Shown: positions 52,501 through 63,470, numbered from the stretch's first letter. The stretch is DNA of 64,000 nt from Alligator mississippiensis (GCF_030867095.1 NC_081827.1:210299310-210363309); one strand, 5' to 3'. Numbers and translations are program-made. The notes: generated from the sequence alone by a model not told the origin.

Positions 52501-55500
52501 GCAGTCAATTCAGGCAACGCTGATGTGTTTGTGTGGGGTGTGGGAACCGCCCTGCACCTCCCCCCCCCATGACACAGCAGCAGGCAAGGGCATGGGTGCT
52601 GGCTCTGCATGTCACCGTGAAAAGTGTAGCCCCCCCGCTGAGCGGTTTGTTTCCCCAGCACTCCACGCACTCGCCAGAGACAGGAGAAAAGCCCCAGGCT
52701 CTGGAGCCAGCTACTTTCACCGCCACAGCCTGCTCCAGTGTTTCGGGCTTCCCTCCTGTGCCCTGTGAGTGCAGGGAGCACCAGGCAAACAAAAGGCTCA
52801 GCAGGAGCTGCACTCCTTGCAGCGCTGGCTGGAGGCAGTTGCTGGGCACCAGCGCCAAACAGACACCACCCCCATGGCTGCTGCTGCCCCCGCTACCTGC
52901 CACGGCTGTGCGGCATGGGGGAAAGTCCCCGTGTCCCTGCCCACCTGAGCTCTGTGCTGCTGCCACCCTCCCTGGCTCCACACTCCCACTCAGCTGCCGC
53001 TTCCCCTCCCCACTTCCTGTCTGCTGCCCAGAGAGAGCAGCGCACCAGGGAAGCCTGCAGCAGCAACCCCACTCATGCTAGCTGGGCCAGGCCTTCCACC
53101 AAAAAGGGTGGTGGGAGTGTGAGGCATAATAGGATATGTTGGGAGCGGGCATAGATGCCTTGCTGCCACCCTCATACCCACCCCCTGGCTCAGTGATTGG
53201 TGCCTTCTGCATCTGGGGGGGCACCTGGGCTCCCCCTGTGGCCAATTGCCAAGCCTGGAGGGCGGGAGGGAGTAGGGGTCCCCCATGCGCTTGGCAGCGG
53301 ACCAGAAGTATTTCTGGTCCGCTTCTGGGTCCACCGCCGAGCATGCTGGGGGGCCCTCCATGCTCCTGTGGGATGCTCCATCCTCCCCACCTTTGCAGTG
53401 TTCAGGAGCCATGCCTGGTACCTCGAGGTGTGTAGAAAAAACATTTAAAGCTGGCCAAATTGCTGATTCTCCGAATCAGCAACAATCTTCCGATTCAGCT
53501 GAATCGAATTGGGGACAGCCATCCGAATCAACTAATCGAATCACTGTCCCCCGATTTGGGCTGAATTTGAATCTAATATGGCCTGTTTCGCACATGCCTA
53601 GTAATAGGTTCTCAGATCAAAGTGTAGCATCAATCCAAACTAGTGACTGGCTTGCCTACTAATTGCACTGAGCTCAGCATTGCACATACCCATTTGTGAA
53701 AGAGTGCATGGAAGCATTTTATTTCTCCCTTTGGGCAAGGGGGTTAAGTAACTTATGGGTTCTTAAGCCATCAAAGCTTTGTTTGTAGCCAGCCCACCAC
53801 CTCTTGCTGAGATTCATACCTCTAGCTGCTTCTCACAGCCTGGATCACCTTTCAGCACATGGCAACAGCAGGAAGTGAGGGGTGTAATATAACTGACAAA
53901 TCCATTTTTATCATTTCTGTTTTATCTCAATAGAGGAAAACAAGCTGATGTTGAATGATGATATTACCTCTGCTTAATACCCTTACCTACCATTGATTTC
54001 CTCTATTAGCTTACTGGAATCCTGCTGGTTAGAATTCCATAAGTATTATCCCAGTGCAATAAATGTTTTAATTTTAATTGTATGTACACAATCAGGAAAA
54101 ATGTCTTTGGAATTACATCACACTTATTTAACATTTGTAACATAACGTTCATTTGTTGTACAGACAAAACGCATTACCAAAACATGTTACCAAAAGTATA
54201 TTGATTCTAAAGTAATTTTATGTGCAGTAATGTTTTATTTTTATAAAGAAAGTGTAATTAACTAGTTCGTGTGTTTTATGTAGGTATGGATGGCAGAACA
54301 GAAAATATCTTATGATAAGAAGAAGCAAGAAGAGCTAATGCAACAGTATCTTAAAGAACAAGAATCTTATGATAATAGGTGAGGACCAAAAAGAAGTAAA
54401 AAAACCAAAAAACAATAAAACTGTAGCTTTCCCTTTCCTTATATATAGCAGGGTTGGCTAACCTGCAGCAGGGATGCCACAAGTGGCAGATACAGTAGGG
54501 AGCAGAAAGCAGAGCAGAGAGTGCAGGGCAGGGGGCAGAAAGCTGAGTAGCAGATCGGGTATGGGAAAGGAATCAGAGTGGCACTTAAGGAGGGTGCGGG
54601 GTTAGTTTGTGGCATGTCTACCAAAAAGGTTGGCCACTACTGATATGTAGTGATGTACAGAAGGAGGCAGCTTACCCTCAGATGTTTTGAAGCGTCTTCT
54701 GTACCAGCTCTCAAATTTCCCCTTAGTGGAAAAGAGTTCTCATTCCTTTGGGACAGTGATTTGCTAATTTGAATCTGCTTGAGGGGTCACGAGCATGTTT
54801 TTATGAACTTTCTTTTTTTTTCCTACTTGCTCTTCCAATATTCCTTGTGTATTTGAGTAAGTGCCATACTACATTCTCTGCTTGGGGTAGCAGGTAACCT
54901 TACATGGTTCTACATTTACATTGTACATATCTGTTTTGCACAGTGCTGTTAGCACAGAATTGACTTTAAACATTCATTGTTATGCTGTGCAGCGTTGTCT
55001 GCAAAGTTTGAGCACTGTCTACATTCTTTTGATATTTAACCCATTGCATTAAGATTAACAGACAAGAAATTATTAAAGGTCACAACACTTTTGTGAATCT
55101 CTTTTGTGTGTTTTACATTATTCCTCCAAAGCGTATTTTTAAAATGTGGATATTTCATATCCTGTGTCCTAAAATCCATTTAATTTTTAGATTGCTTATG
55201 GGTGACGAGCGGGTGAAAAATGGTCTTAACTTCATGTATGAGGCCCCACCTGGAGCAAAGAAAGGTACTTCTGATTCATTCTTTTGTTGCAGCTAACAAG
55301 AAAAAAAAGAATTTTATACACAACTTCTTTAAAAAAATTGAGGTTGCAAAGTCATAGGCAGTCAAACTAGGAAATTAATTATTAAAAGAAGACCTGATTA
55401 AAAGTTGCCTGTGTAATTGCAATTTAACTCCCTCCTCCCACTGTATGTATGCTGTGTGTATTCGGTTCTTAACGACATAATCGCATACTACTAATTTTTT

Positions 55501-58500
55501 TTTAATGTCTTGAATCAAGAAGAAATTAGGGAACTGTTTCCCTGTGGGAAGAGAGAAATAAAAAAGTTTTACGGCAACAAGAAGAGACATCTTGACACAA
55601 AGGTAGCCCTTCTGATGAGTCTTAAGCTTCTGCTCCAAGGCATGCTAGAACTCAACAAAATGGGGAAGGTAGACCCTCATTTAACCCTAATATGATTCTT
55701 GAACATGTCTGAAAAATATAAAATGTTCCAAACAACTTTCAGTCTGATGCCGACACCTAGAAAATTTCCATCTGTGCAGTTAGTTTGGTGAAGTTGGGCA
55801 CCTTCCTTTAATTTGCTTATATTATGAAGTATTGGGCTACCTTACTTATTGCAGTGCTTTGAAGTCTGAAAAACTACCAGTATTTTTTTATATGTTGGAC
55901 ATTGTTAAAAGTTAATGGGTGGCATGAATAAGGTAGCAGAGGTAGGGGAGAAGAAAAACAATTATAATGGAATATGCAAGTTTAAATGTTTACCAAATAG
56001 GCTTTCAATGAGTTGGTCTTATCTGGAAAATTTGAGCAGAAAAAGTCTGAATCCACAGTAGAAATTTCTGGAAATCAGTGGGATTTTTTTTTTATTTTTA
56101 AGCATGTTTTGTAATTATTTAAGTCAGGGGTGTTGAACTCATCTGTCCCCTAGAGCCAAATGATTGGCACAAGGCTGGTCCATGAGCGAGATCAGCCATA
56201 TAGATACTCCCGCTTACATGCTTGATCCAGCACATGCAGCACCCACCCAGGCTGGTTTGGGATGCTGGCCCAAGTGGGCACCAGAGGTGGCAGCACCACC
56301 TGGGACCCAGTTGCAACGAAAGCTGTGGGTGACAATGCCACCCAGGATCCAGTTGCAGCACAGGCCCAGTCCAGTGCAGCATGTGAGTCAATGGGACAGC
56401 ACTGGGGGCCAGATTATGGGACTCCATGGGCTAGGTCTGGCTTACAGCCCATATGTTTGAGACCTCTTATTTAATTTAAAGGCTTCTTTAAAATAATCCT
56501 TTAAAAACACTGCCAATTTAATTCAGACACAAATATAATATCTTAACTTCTATTATTATTAGCATTAACATTACTTTTTAAAATTACCATCAAAATATGG
56601 GAAATCTTGTTTTTCCTAATTCTCCTAATTTTTCTGATGGTATTTTGTAGACACTATATTCTCTCTCCCTGTGGAGCTAGTTTTCCCAGATCTCCTGTTT
56701 ATCCTCAGTGAGAAATGCTTTTTTTCATACAAACCTACAAAACTAAGCAATGAACATAGAGCCTGACATGGTGTCAGAATAATTGAGTAGCAGATTAAAA
56801 ATACTTGATTTGTGACAATAATAAGATTTATAGTTAGCAATGTCAGACTTACTTATGTTCTGCTATATCCTTAAGGTAGCAGCCCCTGTGGGGAGCAGCT
56901 AAATGGTTATCCAGAAATACAGATATTTTTTAAACCTATTCTAAAAGTACGGGCAAGAAACTAGTAACCACAGAGGAAAATGGGGCAGTGATTTGCCATA
57001 CTTTTGCTAGCCCACAGAAACTACTAGTATGAGTCCTCTTACCCAATGCTAGATGAAATATAAGCTGAGGTAACTCTAGACTGAGAGGCTGGAATGCAAT
57101 ACAGCATTTACCATAGAGCAGCTGACAAACAGCAAAACCCCGCCTCCTTTTCTGCTGTGGTAACTTGTCTGCCCCTACCCTAAAAATTCCTTAACCATAC
57201 TTTAACAAACAGTGTTTTTAAGTTACAGGATTGGTGCTTCTGGCTTTCAAGTCTTTGTACCATATTTGGAATTTCCATTTAAGAAGAAATGTGTTCACAT
57301 GAAGAATATCATTTTGTTAAATAATGTTCCTTTATAAACATTTATTTCAAATACAGAACCCAGGCCTGCAAACATTTAGACACTACCTTTTGAAATCAAC
57401 TAGTCACTGTAGCAAAATGTAAGTTTTGGAACATTAGCAAAATTAAGGTCCTAGATATTGGCACATCAGGTGATTTTGATACTTTGCTTCCATCAATAAA
57501 TGTAGAACTGAAAAACGAACTTCAGGAGAACTATATGATTTCACTGAAGTACTCCTGAATAAAGTTGGAAAAATTTGAGAAGAAAGAATACTGTATATAT
57601 TTGCCACAGCTATATAATTAGATGTTTGTTATTTTTCAGTATTTGTAATATAGATTTACAAGAGGTGAGTTGTATACTAAATTGATCTTTTAATGTAAAG
57701 TATGTAAAGTATTTCCTGACAATAGGTAGTGACATTATTATATAAACCATTCATATTTAATTTTCAAAGTATATATAAGCAATCTGTTGAGTGTATGATT
57801 AATGTAGTCTTTGTTGTTTTTTCCTCATATTTTTCTGACATTCAAACAAGAAACGAAAGAGGTAATTCAATACGTCGATTCTTAATACTTTTTATTTACT
57901 TACTTTTGAAATGTGACATGGGATTTTCCATACTGCTGTGTTTGTTGTTTTTACAGCAAGAGGGAGAGACTGAATACAAATTTGAATGGCAGAAAGTAGC
58001 TCCGCGAGAAAAGTAAGTATGAAATCCGTCCTTGGTGCTAATATACATGCCTCTCCTTATTTGTTTTTTCTTCTGAACTATTCTTGGCAGGTGGTTTCCC
58101 TTTGGTTAATCTATTAAGTGCTAATCTTACTGCTTTCTACTTTTCTTACGCTATCACAGTTTCACAGTTAAGCTTCTAATGCTGGAACACATCACTTAGT
58201 CTGTCAGCTTAGTTTTGTCTCTTGTCTGAGTTCTGGCTTCACATTTCAACAGATCAGTTTTACTATTTGACACTTAAGTACGGCTTTGAAATAGACTTGT
58301 ATCCTCTGTACTACACTTTTTGTAGTAGTTATGGATATGATATTTTTCCTAGTTATTTGATTTCTATTTTACTTGGTCTTGAAAATTTAATCTTTCTTTC
58401 TGTGTGTGTATAACAGATATGCTAAGGATGACATGAATATCAGAGATCAACCATTTGGTATCCAGGCAAGTTACATAAATTTCACTTTATGGTTATCTTA

Positions 58501-59178
58501 AGAATATGTCAGAGGTTTATGTAATCACTGGATGTTTATGTGGACTTTTAATTTTCCTCATCTCTCACTCAATCAATTTATAAGCCTTGAGCCTAAGTAC
58601 TAGAACAGGACTGTCTAACTGGTGGGCTAAGGGCTACATGCAACTCCTGAGGAGTTAAATCATGGCCCCCAGGCTCCTGATCCAGGTACTGCTCCCCACT
58701 TTGTTTGTCTTGTTGCTGCCTCCAGAATCCCCAGGCTCTCCCCACCTCCAGTTCCCACTGCCTGTCTCCACCCCTGGGGGTGGAGAGGAGCAGTGCGCCT
58801 CATGAAGCCAAAGAAGCCTCTGGTCATAGGGCCTGGGAAGTCTGGGGTGGGGGCCACATCATGTTGTCTGTACAAACAAGAGACCTGCATGGTGTGGCCT
58901 GCCACAGGGAAGGAGCCCACGTGGTACAGCTGGGGCAGCACAGGAGATGCTTGGTTCATGTGGTGGGTGGCCCCTTCAACCACTCAAAAGTTGGACAGCA
59001 CTGTACAAGAAGACAGGAAGCTTTGTTAGCTCAGTTCCATCAATACTCTTTGTTCTTTAGGTGCGGAATGTGAGGTGTATTAAATGCCACAAGTGGGGCC
59101 ATGTAAACACTGACCGAGAATGTCCTTTGTTTGGTCTTTCTGGAATTAATGCAAGTTCAGTTTCCAACGATGGTTCAG
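49486..59178 (+). CDS. CIR1: CIR1 (corepressor interacting with RBPJ 1), first seven coding exons; rest outside window
   Basis: Exons are 49486-49557, 54284-54378, 55191-55264, 57851-57861 (microexon, inferred), 57957-58012, 58417-58465 and 59061-59178, about 158 codons. This is roughly the first third of the about 450-residue human protein. The start [20 protein letters not shown] is the conserved Cir N-terminal domain, followed by [20 protein letters not shown] and [21 protein letters not shown] zinc-knuckle-like C-x2-C-x4-H-x6-C lies in [16 protein letters not shown]. The family works in the nucleus, linking RBPJ/CBF1 to histone deacetylase complexes and associating with splicing factors. 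The Arg/Ser-rich C-terminal part should lie to the right of 64000. One intron has a GC donor. Confidence 0.94.
51147..51939. mobile_element. Non-autonomous hAT element with perfect 8-bp TSD
   Basis: CTGCTTAG at 51139-51146 and 51940-51947 is an exact target duplication. The ends are TAGGGGTGTGCAAAATGG and, inverted, TAGGGCTATGCGAAGC. The terminal arms are rich in gattcg/cgaatc motifs and the core is GC-rich, containing inverted copies of cacccagaagtgg-like text. It belongs to the same class as 3841-5030. Confidence 0.85.
52265..53130 (+). mobile_element. GC-rich foldback repeat, copy 1
   Basis: It starts aagtgattgcataataactg and continues aaaaataaattcttagtc, then a GT/GGGT-rich tract and a palindromic core: gtttccccagcactccacgc near 52650 pairs with gcctggtgctccctgcact near 52770. 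The whole unit matches 60290-61441 in opposite orientation. No transposase was seen. Confidence 0.6.
53131..53600 (-). mobile_element. Partial inverted relative of the 51147 hAT element
   Basis: The right end GTTTCGCACATGCCTA is the family end, and gattcggagaatcagc-like arms, gtagaaaaaacatttaaagc and ggctcagtgattggtgcc match the complement of 51147-51939. Its other end is missing or not recognised. The flanks ataatagg (53123-53130) and gtaatagg (53601-53608) agree at 7 of 8 but may be coincidental. Confidence 0.5.
54284..54378 (+). CDS. CIR1: CIR1 exon 2
   Basis: It reads [20 protein letters not shown] then [11 protein letters not shown], identical to human. The acceptor ttttatgtag and donor GTGAGG flank it. 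It ends in phase 2. Confidence 0.97.
54379..55190 (+). other. CIR1: CIR1 intron 2 with MITE
   Basis: It contains a hAT MITE (54449-54642). The rest shows nothing recognised. Confidence 0.8.
54449..54642. mobile_element. hAT-type MITE
   Basis: The ends are CAGGGTTGGCTAACCTG and, inverted, CAGTAGTGGCCAACCTTTTT. The flanks ATATATAG (54441-54448) and ATATGTAG (54643-54650) match at 7 of 8. It is 194 bp with a purine-rich interior. Confidence 0.75.
55191..55264 (+). CDS. CIR1: CIR1 exon 3
   Basis: It reads [20 protein letters not shown] then GAKK. The acceptor is taatttttag and the donor gtactt. It ends in phase 1. Confidence 0.97.
55265..57850 (+). other. CIR1: CIR1 intron 3 with MITE
   Basis: It contains a hAT MITE (56125-56468). 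The remaining AT-rich sequence shows nothing recognised. Confidence 0.8.
56125..56468. mobile_element. hAT-type MITE
   Basis: It starts CAGGGGTGTTGAACTC and ends gtttgagacctctt. The flanks ATTTAAGT (56117-56124) and ATTTAATT (56469-56476) match at 7 of 8. The interior (ggcccagtccagtgcagc, ggctaggtctggcttaca) is typical of this MITE class. Confidence 0.7.
57851..57861 (+). CDS. CIR1: CIR1 exon 4, candidate 11-nt microexon
   Basis: AAACGAAAGAG, preceded by a pyrimidine-rich stretch with ctgac and ending caaacaag, and followed by gtaatt. It joins exon 3 (phase 1) to exon 5 (phase 0) and gives KK-ETKE-QEGETEY, comparable to human KKENKEKEETEGETEY. Alternative: exon 3 could splice directly to a second acceptor four bases into exon 5 (cagcaag|AG), also in frame, giving KKEGETEY. 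Confidence 0.6.
57957..58012 (+). CDS. CIR1: CIR1 exon 5
   Basis: It reads [18 protein letters not shown] plus two bases of the next Lys. The acceptor ttgtttttacag is strong and is followed by a second AG four bases on (CAGCAAG). The donor is GTAAGT. Confidence 0.93.
58013..58416 (+). other. CIR1: CIR1 intron 5, nothing recognised
   Basis: Short AT-rich intron with GT-AG borders. Confidence 0.7.
58417..58465 (+). CDS. CIR1: CIR1 exon 6, GC donor
   Basis: It reads [17 protein letters not shown]. The acceptor is gtataacag. The exon ends CAG and the intron begins GCAAGT, an otherwise perfect donor with GC in place of GT. No in-frame GT donor lies nearby, and the phase fits exon 7. Confidence 0.93.
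58466..59060 (+). other. CIR1: CIR1 intron 6 (GC-AG), mostly a MITE
   Basis: It begins GCAAGT and ends TTTAG. A 398-bp hAT MITE makes up about two thirds of the 595-bp intron and ends about 57 bp before the acceptor. Confidence 0.85.
58606..59003. mobile_element. hAT-type MITE inside the GC-AG intron
   Basis: The ends are CAGGACTGTCTAACT and, inverted, CAGTGCTGTCCAACTTTT. The flanks TACTAGAA (58598-58605) and TACAAGAA (59004-59011) match at 7 of 8. The interior is GC-rich and without a transposase. Confidence 0.78.
59061..59178 (+). CDS. CIR1: CIR1 exon 7, zinc-knuckle
   Basis: It reads [20 protein letters not shown], then [19 protein letters not shown]. The Cys and His of C-x2-C-x4-H-x6-C are all present. 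The acceptor tgttctttag and donor gtaggc flank it; phase 1 at the end. Confidence 0.96.
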
Positions 59179-60289
59179 GTAGGCATTAAGAGAATGTATT
59201 TGAAATGTTTTGAAAAGATACTGGCCAGACTTGTTACAGGTATTTCTCAGTTCTAAATTAGGGATATATGATTATATCCTACTTCAAACAGATGAAATAA
59301 GCAAAGATTCTTCATTCAAATGTAGTTTCTGTTTGTAATATCATGATAGTCATATTTCAGATTCAAAAGATCGAATTAGTAATGATTGAAAAAAATAATT
59401 TGAATATTGTGGTGACATTGCTCTGTCCGTTTTCATGGGCAGTTAGGTCTGAAGCAGCCTGATGCCCTATATCAGATGTAAAAGAAGATACTTTTGTGTT
59501 AAACAAGTTAGTATGATCAGTCATCAAAATCATACAGCCACAATTGAGGCTGAAACTGAGAGCCAGGACAAGTAAGGGTACACTGAATCAGACTGAAAAT
59601 GGATTTTTTCCCTTTAAATATTTAGACACTTCATAGATCTAATAGGCAAATAATTCACAAGTAATAATTCCTTTCTGCCATCTTGCTTGTTGAGTAGAAA
59701 TATGCTTTCAGCATTCAATTATATATTGACTTATATTATGTGGTCTTTCTCCATTAATAGTTACTACACTAAATTTATTTTAAATGAATAAGATAACTAA
59801 TTTTTTTTCAGCTATCAAAAAAGTCATTTGTACCAAAATTGTGACATCTTAACACTTTTTTGCAATCATAACAAAATTTGTAAGCGACTCTAGATGCCCT
59901 GAGAGGGGTACATACTAAAAACAAACAAGGAGACTTCACATTGAAACTTTCTGCTTTGGGTCATACAAAACGTTATAGTGATAGAATGAATTGTATTTTC
60001 AGTTCAGATGCTCATTAAGATCTTTGCAGTCAGTACCCTTGATAATGTTCTGAGAGAAGCCATAGATTAGAGTTGAGTTCTCTCTTAGCATACCAACTCC
60101 CTTGATATATCTAGCTGGACTGGTTCCAAAAGGCAGAAAATGGTTCAGTGGGGTGAAACATCAGAAAATGTTTAAAGAAATGGTGTGTTTTCATCCATAG
60201 TTGCTACAGTATTAGGCATTGTTTGAAAATTGTACCATCCTAATAATAGCCACTAGTTGATGGCAGTTATCCTAAACCTCTATTCAAGG

Positions 60290-61441
60290 GCTAACAACAT
60301 GGGCGGGTAAAATAAGGCCCATGGGCTGGATTTGGCCTGCCAAACACTTCCTTCTGGCCTGTGGCACCCACCAACTAATTGTACTCCGCCAAGCCCTTCC
60401 ACCCACAAGGCGCCCACTATACACACCCCGACATACCCTATTACACCTCACTTCCACCCTTGTGGACAGAAGGGCCCGACCCAGCCAGCACACAACTTCT
60501 GAACAGGGTTGCTGCTGCCACTGCAGCTGCCAGGGGACCTGCTACGCTTCATCCGCATCTCGCTTGCTCTGGGTAGTAGGTAGGGAAGCAATGGGGGTAG
60601 GGTCAGCAGGGGAGCTGCAACTGGGTGGGAGCATGGACCATGGGGTTGGCAGCAGTGTGAAGCCTGTGCCCAAGGGCGTGGCAGCAACACAGAGCTCGGG
60701 TGGGCAGGTTGTGGGTGTGAGGGAGAGTGGGAAGGTGTGGGCACCCCCCTGCTCCCACCCATGGCACGCAGCCTCAGCTGATGGTAGCAGTAGGCAGGGG
60801 TGCTTGGGGCACTGGTGCCTGGTGGTATGCGACTCTGGCCAGCACTGCACGTGGGGGCAAGGAGCGCAGCCCAGCCAGGCCGCCTCTATCACCAGGGCTC
60901 TCCACGGCGCACATTCAGTTTCCATATTCACATGCTAGTGGAGAGAAGTTCAACGCACTGGAGCCAGCTGCCTTCACCACTCCCTGCTACACAGGTCCCG
61001 GTATTACGCGGGGAAGCTGGAGCCGGGGCTCCTCTCCACCAGCTCTGCCAGCGGAGTCCCGGGACGTGCATGGCAGGGAGCAGTGAAGGCAGTCGGCTCC
61101 AACATGTGGAGCTTCCCTCTGGTGGCGTGCAAGTGTGGAAGTTGTACATATGAGGTGGGGAACCCTGGAGATAGAAGCAGCTCAGTTGAGCTTTGCTCCT
61201 CGCCCCCATACGTAGTGCTGGCCAGAGCCGCACGCCACCAGGCACCCCCACCTGCTGCTGCTGCTTCTGTTAGGAGCTGCACACCATGGGGAGAGTGTGG
61301 AGGTGTCCCCCCAGTCTCCCTCACACCCCACAAATGCCACTACCCTCCCACATATACCCCCCCACAATCCACCATACACACTCTGCTACACAATATACAA
61401 CACTAAGACTTTATTTTTGAGTTGTTATACAATCACTGCAC
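60290..61441 (-). mobile_element. GC-rich foldback repeat, copy 2
   Basis: Its complement starts cagtgattgtataacaactc and continues aaaaataaagtcttagtg, matching the start of 52265-53130, and the similarity continues through the GC-rich core. The core is a large palindrome: arms about 60785-60985 and 61060-61265 share ctggccagcact and gagccagctgccttcac-like text. The outer left side (aagggctaacaacatggg, ggcccatgggctggatttgg) looks like a hAT end. No target duplication was found. Confidence 0.6.
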
Positions 61442-61670
61442 ACCCCCTCCCCGGTTGGTTTATGTCAGTATAAACCCATTGATTTAAATAGAGCCCTATA
61501 ATCACAAAATTAATAAATAAGATAATTTTGTGCCAGTAGAATTTTAGCAATGTTCCTACATTCCTTCTCCCTACTTACGTTGTCCTTCTTGACTGATATT
61601 GTTTACTTCCTATCATAATCTCTCATGTTGAACACTTTTAGTAATTTTAGATGCTTTTTTTCACTTAGAT

Positions 61671-61850
61671 CAGAGGTTCCCAAACTCTGACAGATTGCAT
61701 ACCACCAATTTAAAACAATACAACCTTACCACCAGCAATTTGTACAGTTCAACCTTAAGTACCACCAGCAATTTTTATCATATAAAGTCATAATAAATCT
61801 GTTAACTGCATACCACTGGTGGTACCTGTACCACAGATTGGGAACCGCTG
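61671..61850. mobile_element. hAT-type MITE with perfect 8-bp TSD
   Basis: It starts CAGAGGTTCCCAAACTCTG and ends GATTGGGAACCGCTG. ACTTAGAT stands exactly at 61663-61670 and 61851-61858. It is 180 bp and includes an internal near-duplication (accaccaatttaaaacaata; accaccagcaatttgta). Confidence 0.88.
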
Positions 61851-63176
61851 ACTTAGATAAACTGCTCCTGATATATACCACTCACTAATACAATGTTGAA
61901 GCTAGACTACATGAATGGTGGAATGGTTGGTAATGAATCTCAAGTTTATCAGTGGTATGCTTTTGAAACTAGGACTTGTTGTCTCATGAATAAAAAGCTG
62001 CATTTCTAGCTATGTTAGCACCAGTGGGTGGTAGCACATTTAGTTCATAGATGATAAGGAGTGACTTACCTTGCTCATTGCCTATTCCATACACTTACAG
62101 AAACACTTAGGCTGTCCTGTCTACAAAATACAATAAGAGTGCTAAAAACTTCATTGCACACTGTTTAAAAGAAGGGTTGAAACATGTTGTATCTACATGA
62201 TGGGGAACCATGTAAAAATCATATTGCCTTCTGTCTCCAGCCATGTTTGAAATCAGTTGCATTGTAACAAAATTCCAAAGTCTTTAAGGGAATGTTATAC
62301 TAAATGTAGAACAAACATTTCCTTTCCAGGCCTAGTCTGGCAAATAAGGTGGCAGCAATTATGCTACTAACAAATCTTTATTGCATGGAAGAAGAGAGGG
62401 GACTTGCCTAACTTCAGAGATTTTTGAACATTCTGTTTTGTCATAATCAGGAAACAAAAAGAAGAATTTATTAGCTAACCCTATTAAAATGCAATTGGAT
62501 GTTATTAGAGGACTGCCTGTTTTGTTTCAAATAACATGTAGTTTGAAGTGGTAGTTTTAAATCTGGTGAGTCTAAGGGTAATTTTTTTTCAAGTATATAG
62601 GTGACTAAGAAACCTAAGTCTGTTTGAAAGCCAATACTATTTACAGTTAATGCAGAAGCCGTTTGTTTAGTTGAGGCTGAGATGCTATATCAATTGTGCT
62701 GAAGAGACTAAAGGGGTAAGTAGAATCGTGAATATTTGCTTTACATTATGATGATCTGCTGCTAGGCAAAATTTTCACTCATTTCAGTGATTTCTGATAT
62801 TTTCTTGACAGTCTTCTTGGTTAGCCTACTATTAGAAGGTCCTTTTTAAAAAAACCATTTCTATGTGCTTTGTTTTTCAGATGGTTGAGAACAATGTACT
62901 TGACTCTTAATTGCTTGTATTAAGTTTGTCAGTTATGAAAAACAGTCTTTAGAACGTTGGCTTTTCTTTGCTTTGTGTTGAGTACTCAGTGCTAAATATG
63001 AAGCTGCAATTGAAAAACAATAATTACTGCCACTACAACATGTATAATAATTTTTAATAGGTAATCAATCAAAAGTTTGAGTGGTAGCATGTTAAGGAGA
63101 TGGTGTGGAAATACCTTCCTATAGGATTCAGCACCATATCTATTTTGGGTACTGACCAGCACTGATTTCAGTAGAG

Positions 63177-63425
63177 CAGTTATTCTCAACTAGGGTGTTG
63201 GGGCACCCTGGGGTCCTATAAGATTCTTTGAAAGGTGTCACAGGAAGTGTGAGGAGATAAGTGAGGTATGAGGAGGAAAGCAGATATGAGCAAGTTCAGG
63301 CTCAGGCTCCCCCTGGCAAGGAGGGAAGTACCGTAATGAATCAATTAGTATTTGAAATGGGGTGCTGCTTAATTCAGAAAAGTTATGGAAGGGTGCTTTG
63401 AGGTTAAAAAGGTTAAGAACCACTG
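63177..63425. mobile_element. hAT-type MITE
   Basis: It starts CAGTTATTCTCAACTAGGG and ends AAAGGTTAAGAACCACTG, good inverted ends. The flanks CAGTAGAG (63169-63176) and CACTAGGG (63426-63433) match at 6 of 8. Confidence 0.7.
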
Positions 63426-63470
63426 CACTAGGGATTCCTAAGGTGGAATTGCAGTAGAATTGACCTATAC

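Larger units (their letters stand above)
49558..54283 (+). other. CIR1: CIR1 intron 1 with several DNA elements
   Basis: The CpG island tail extends to about 49900. A hAT element (51147-51939), a GC-rich foldback repeat (52265-53130) and an inverted partial relative of the first (about 53131-53600) follow. The parts 50100-51138 and 53610-54283 show nothing recognised. Confidence 0.85.

Noticed and set aside
52308-53154. Several 130-180 codon frames on both strands
   Set aside because: They fall in the GC-rich foldback repeat that recurs at 60290-61441; products differ between copies and are low complexity.
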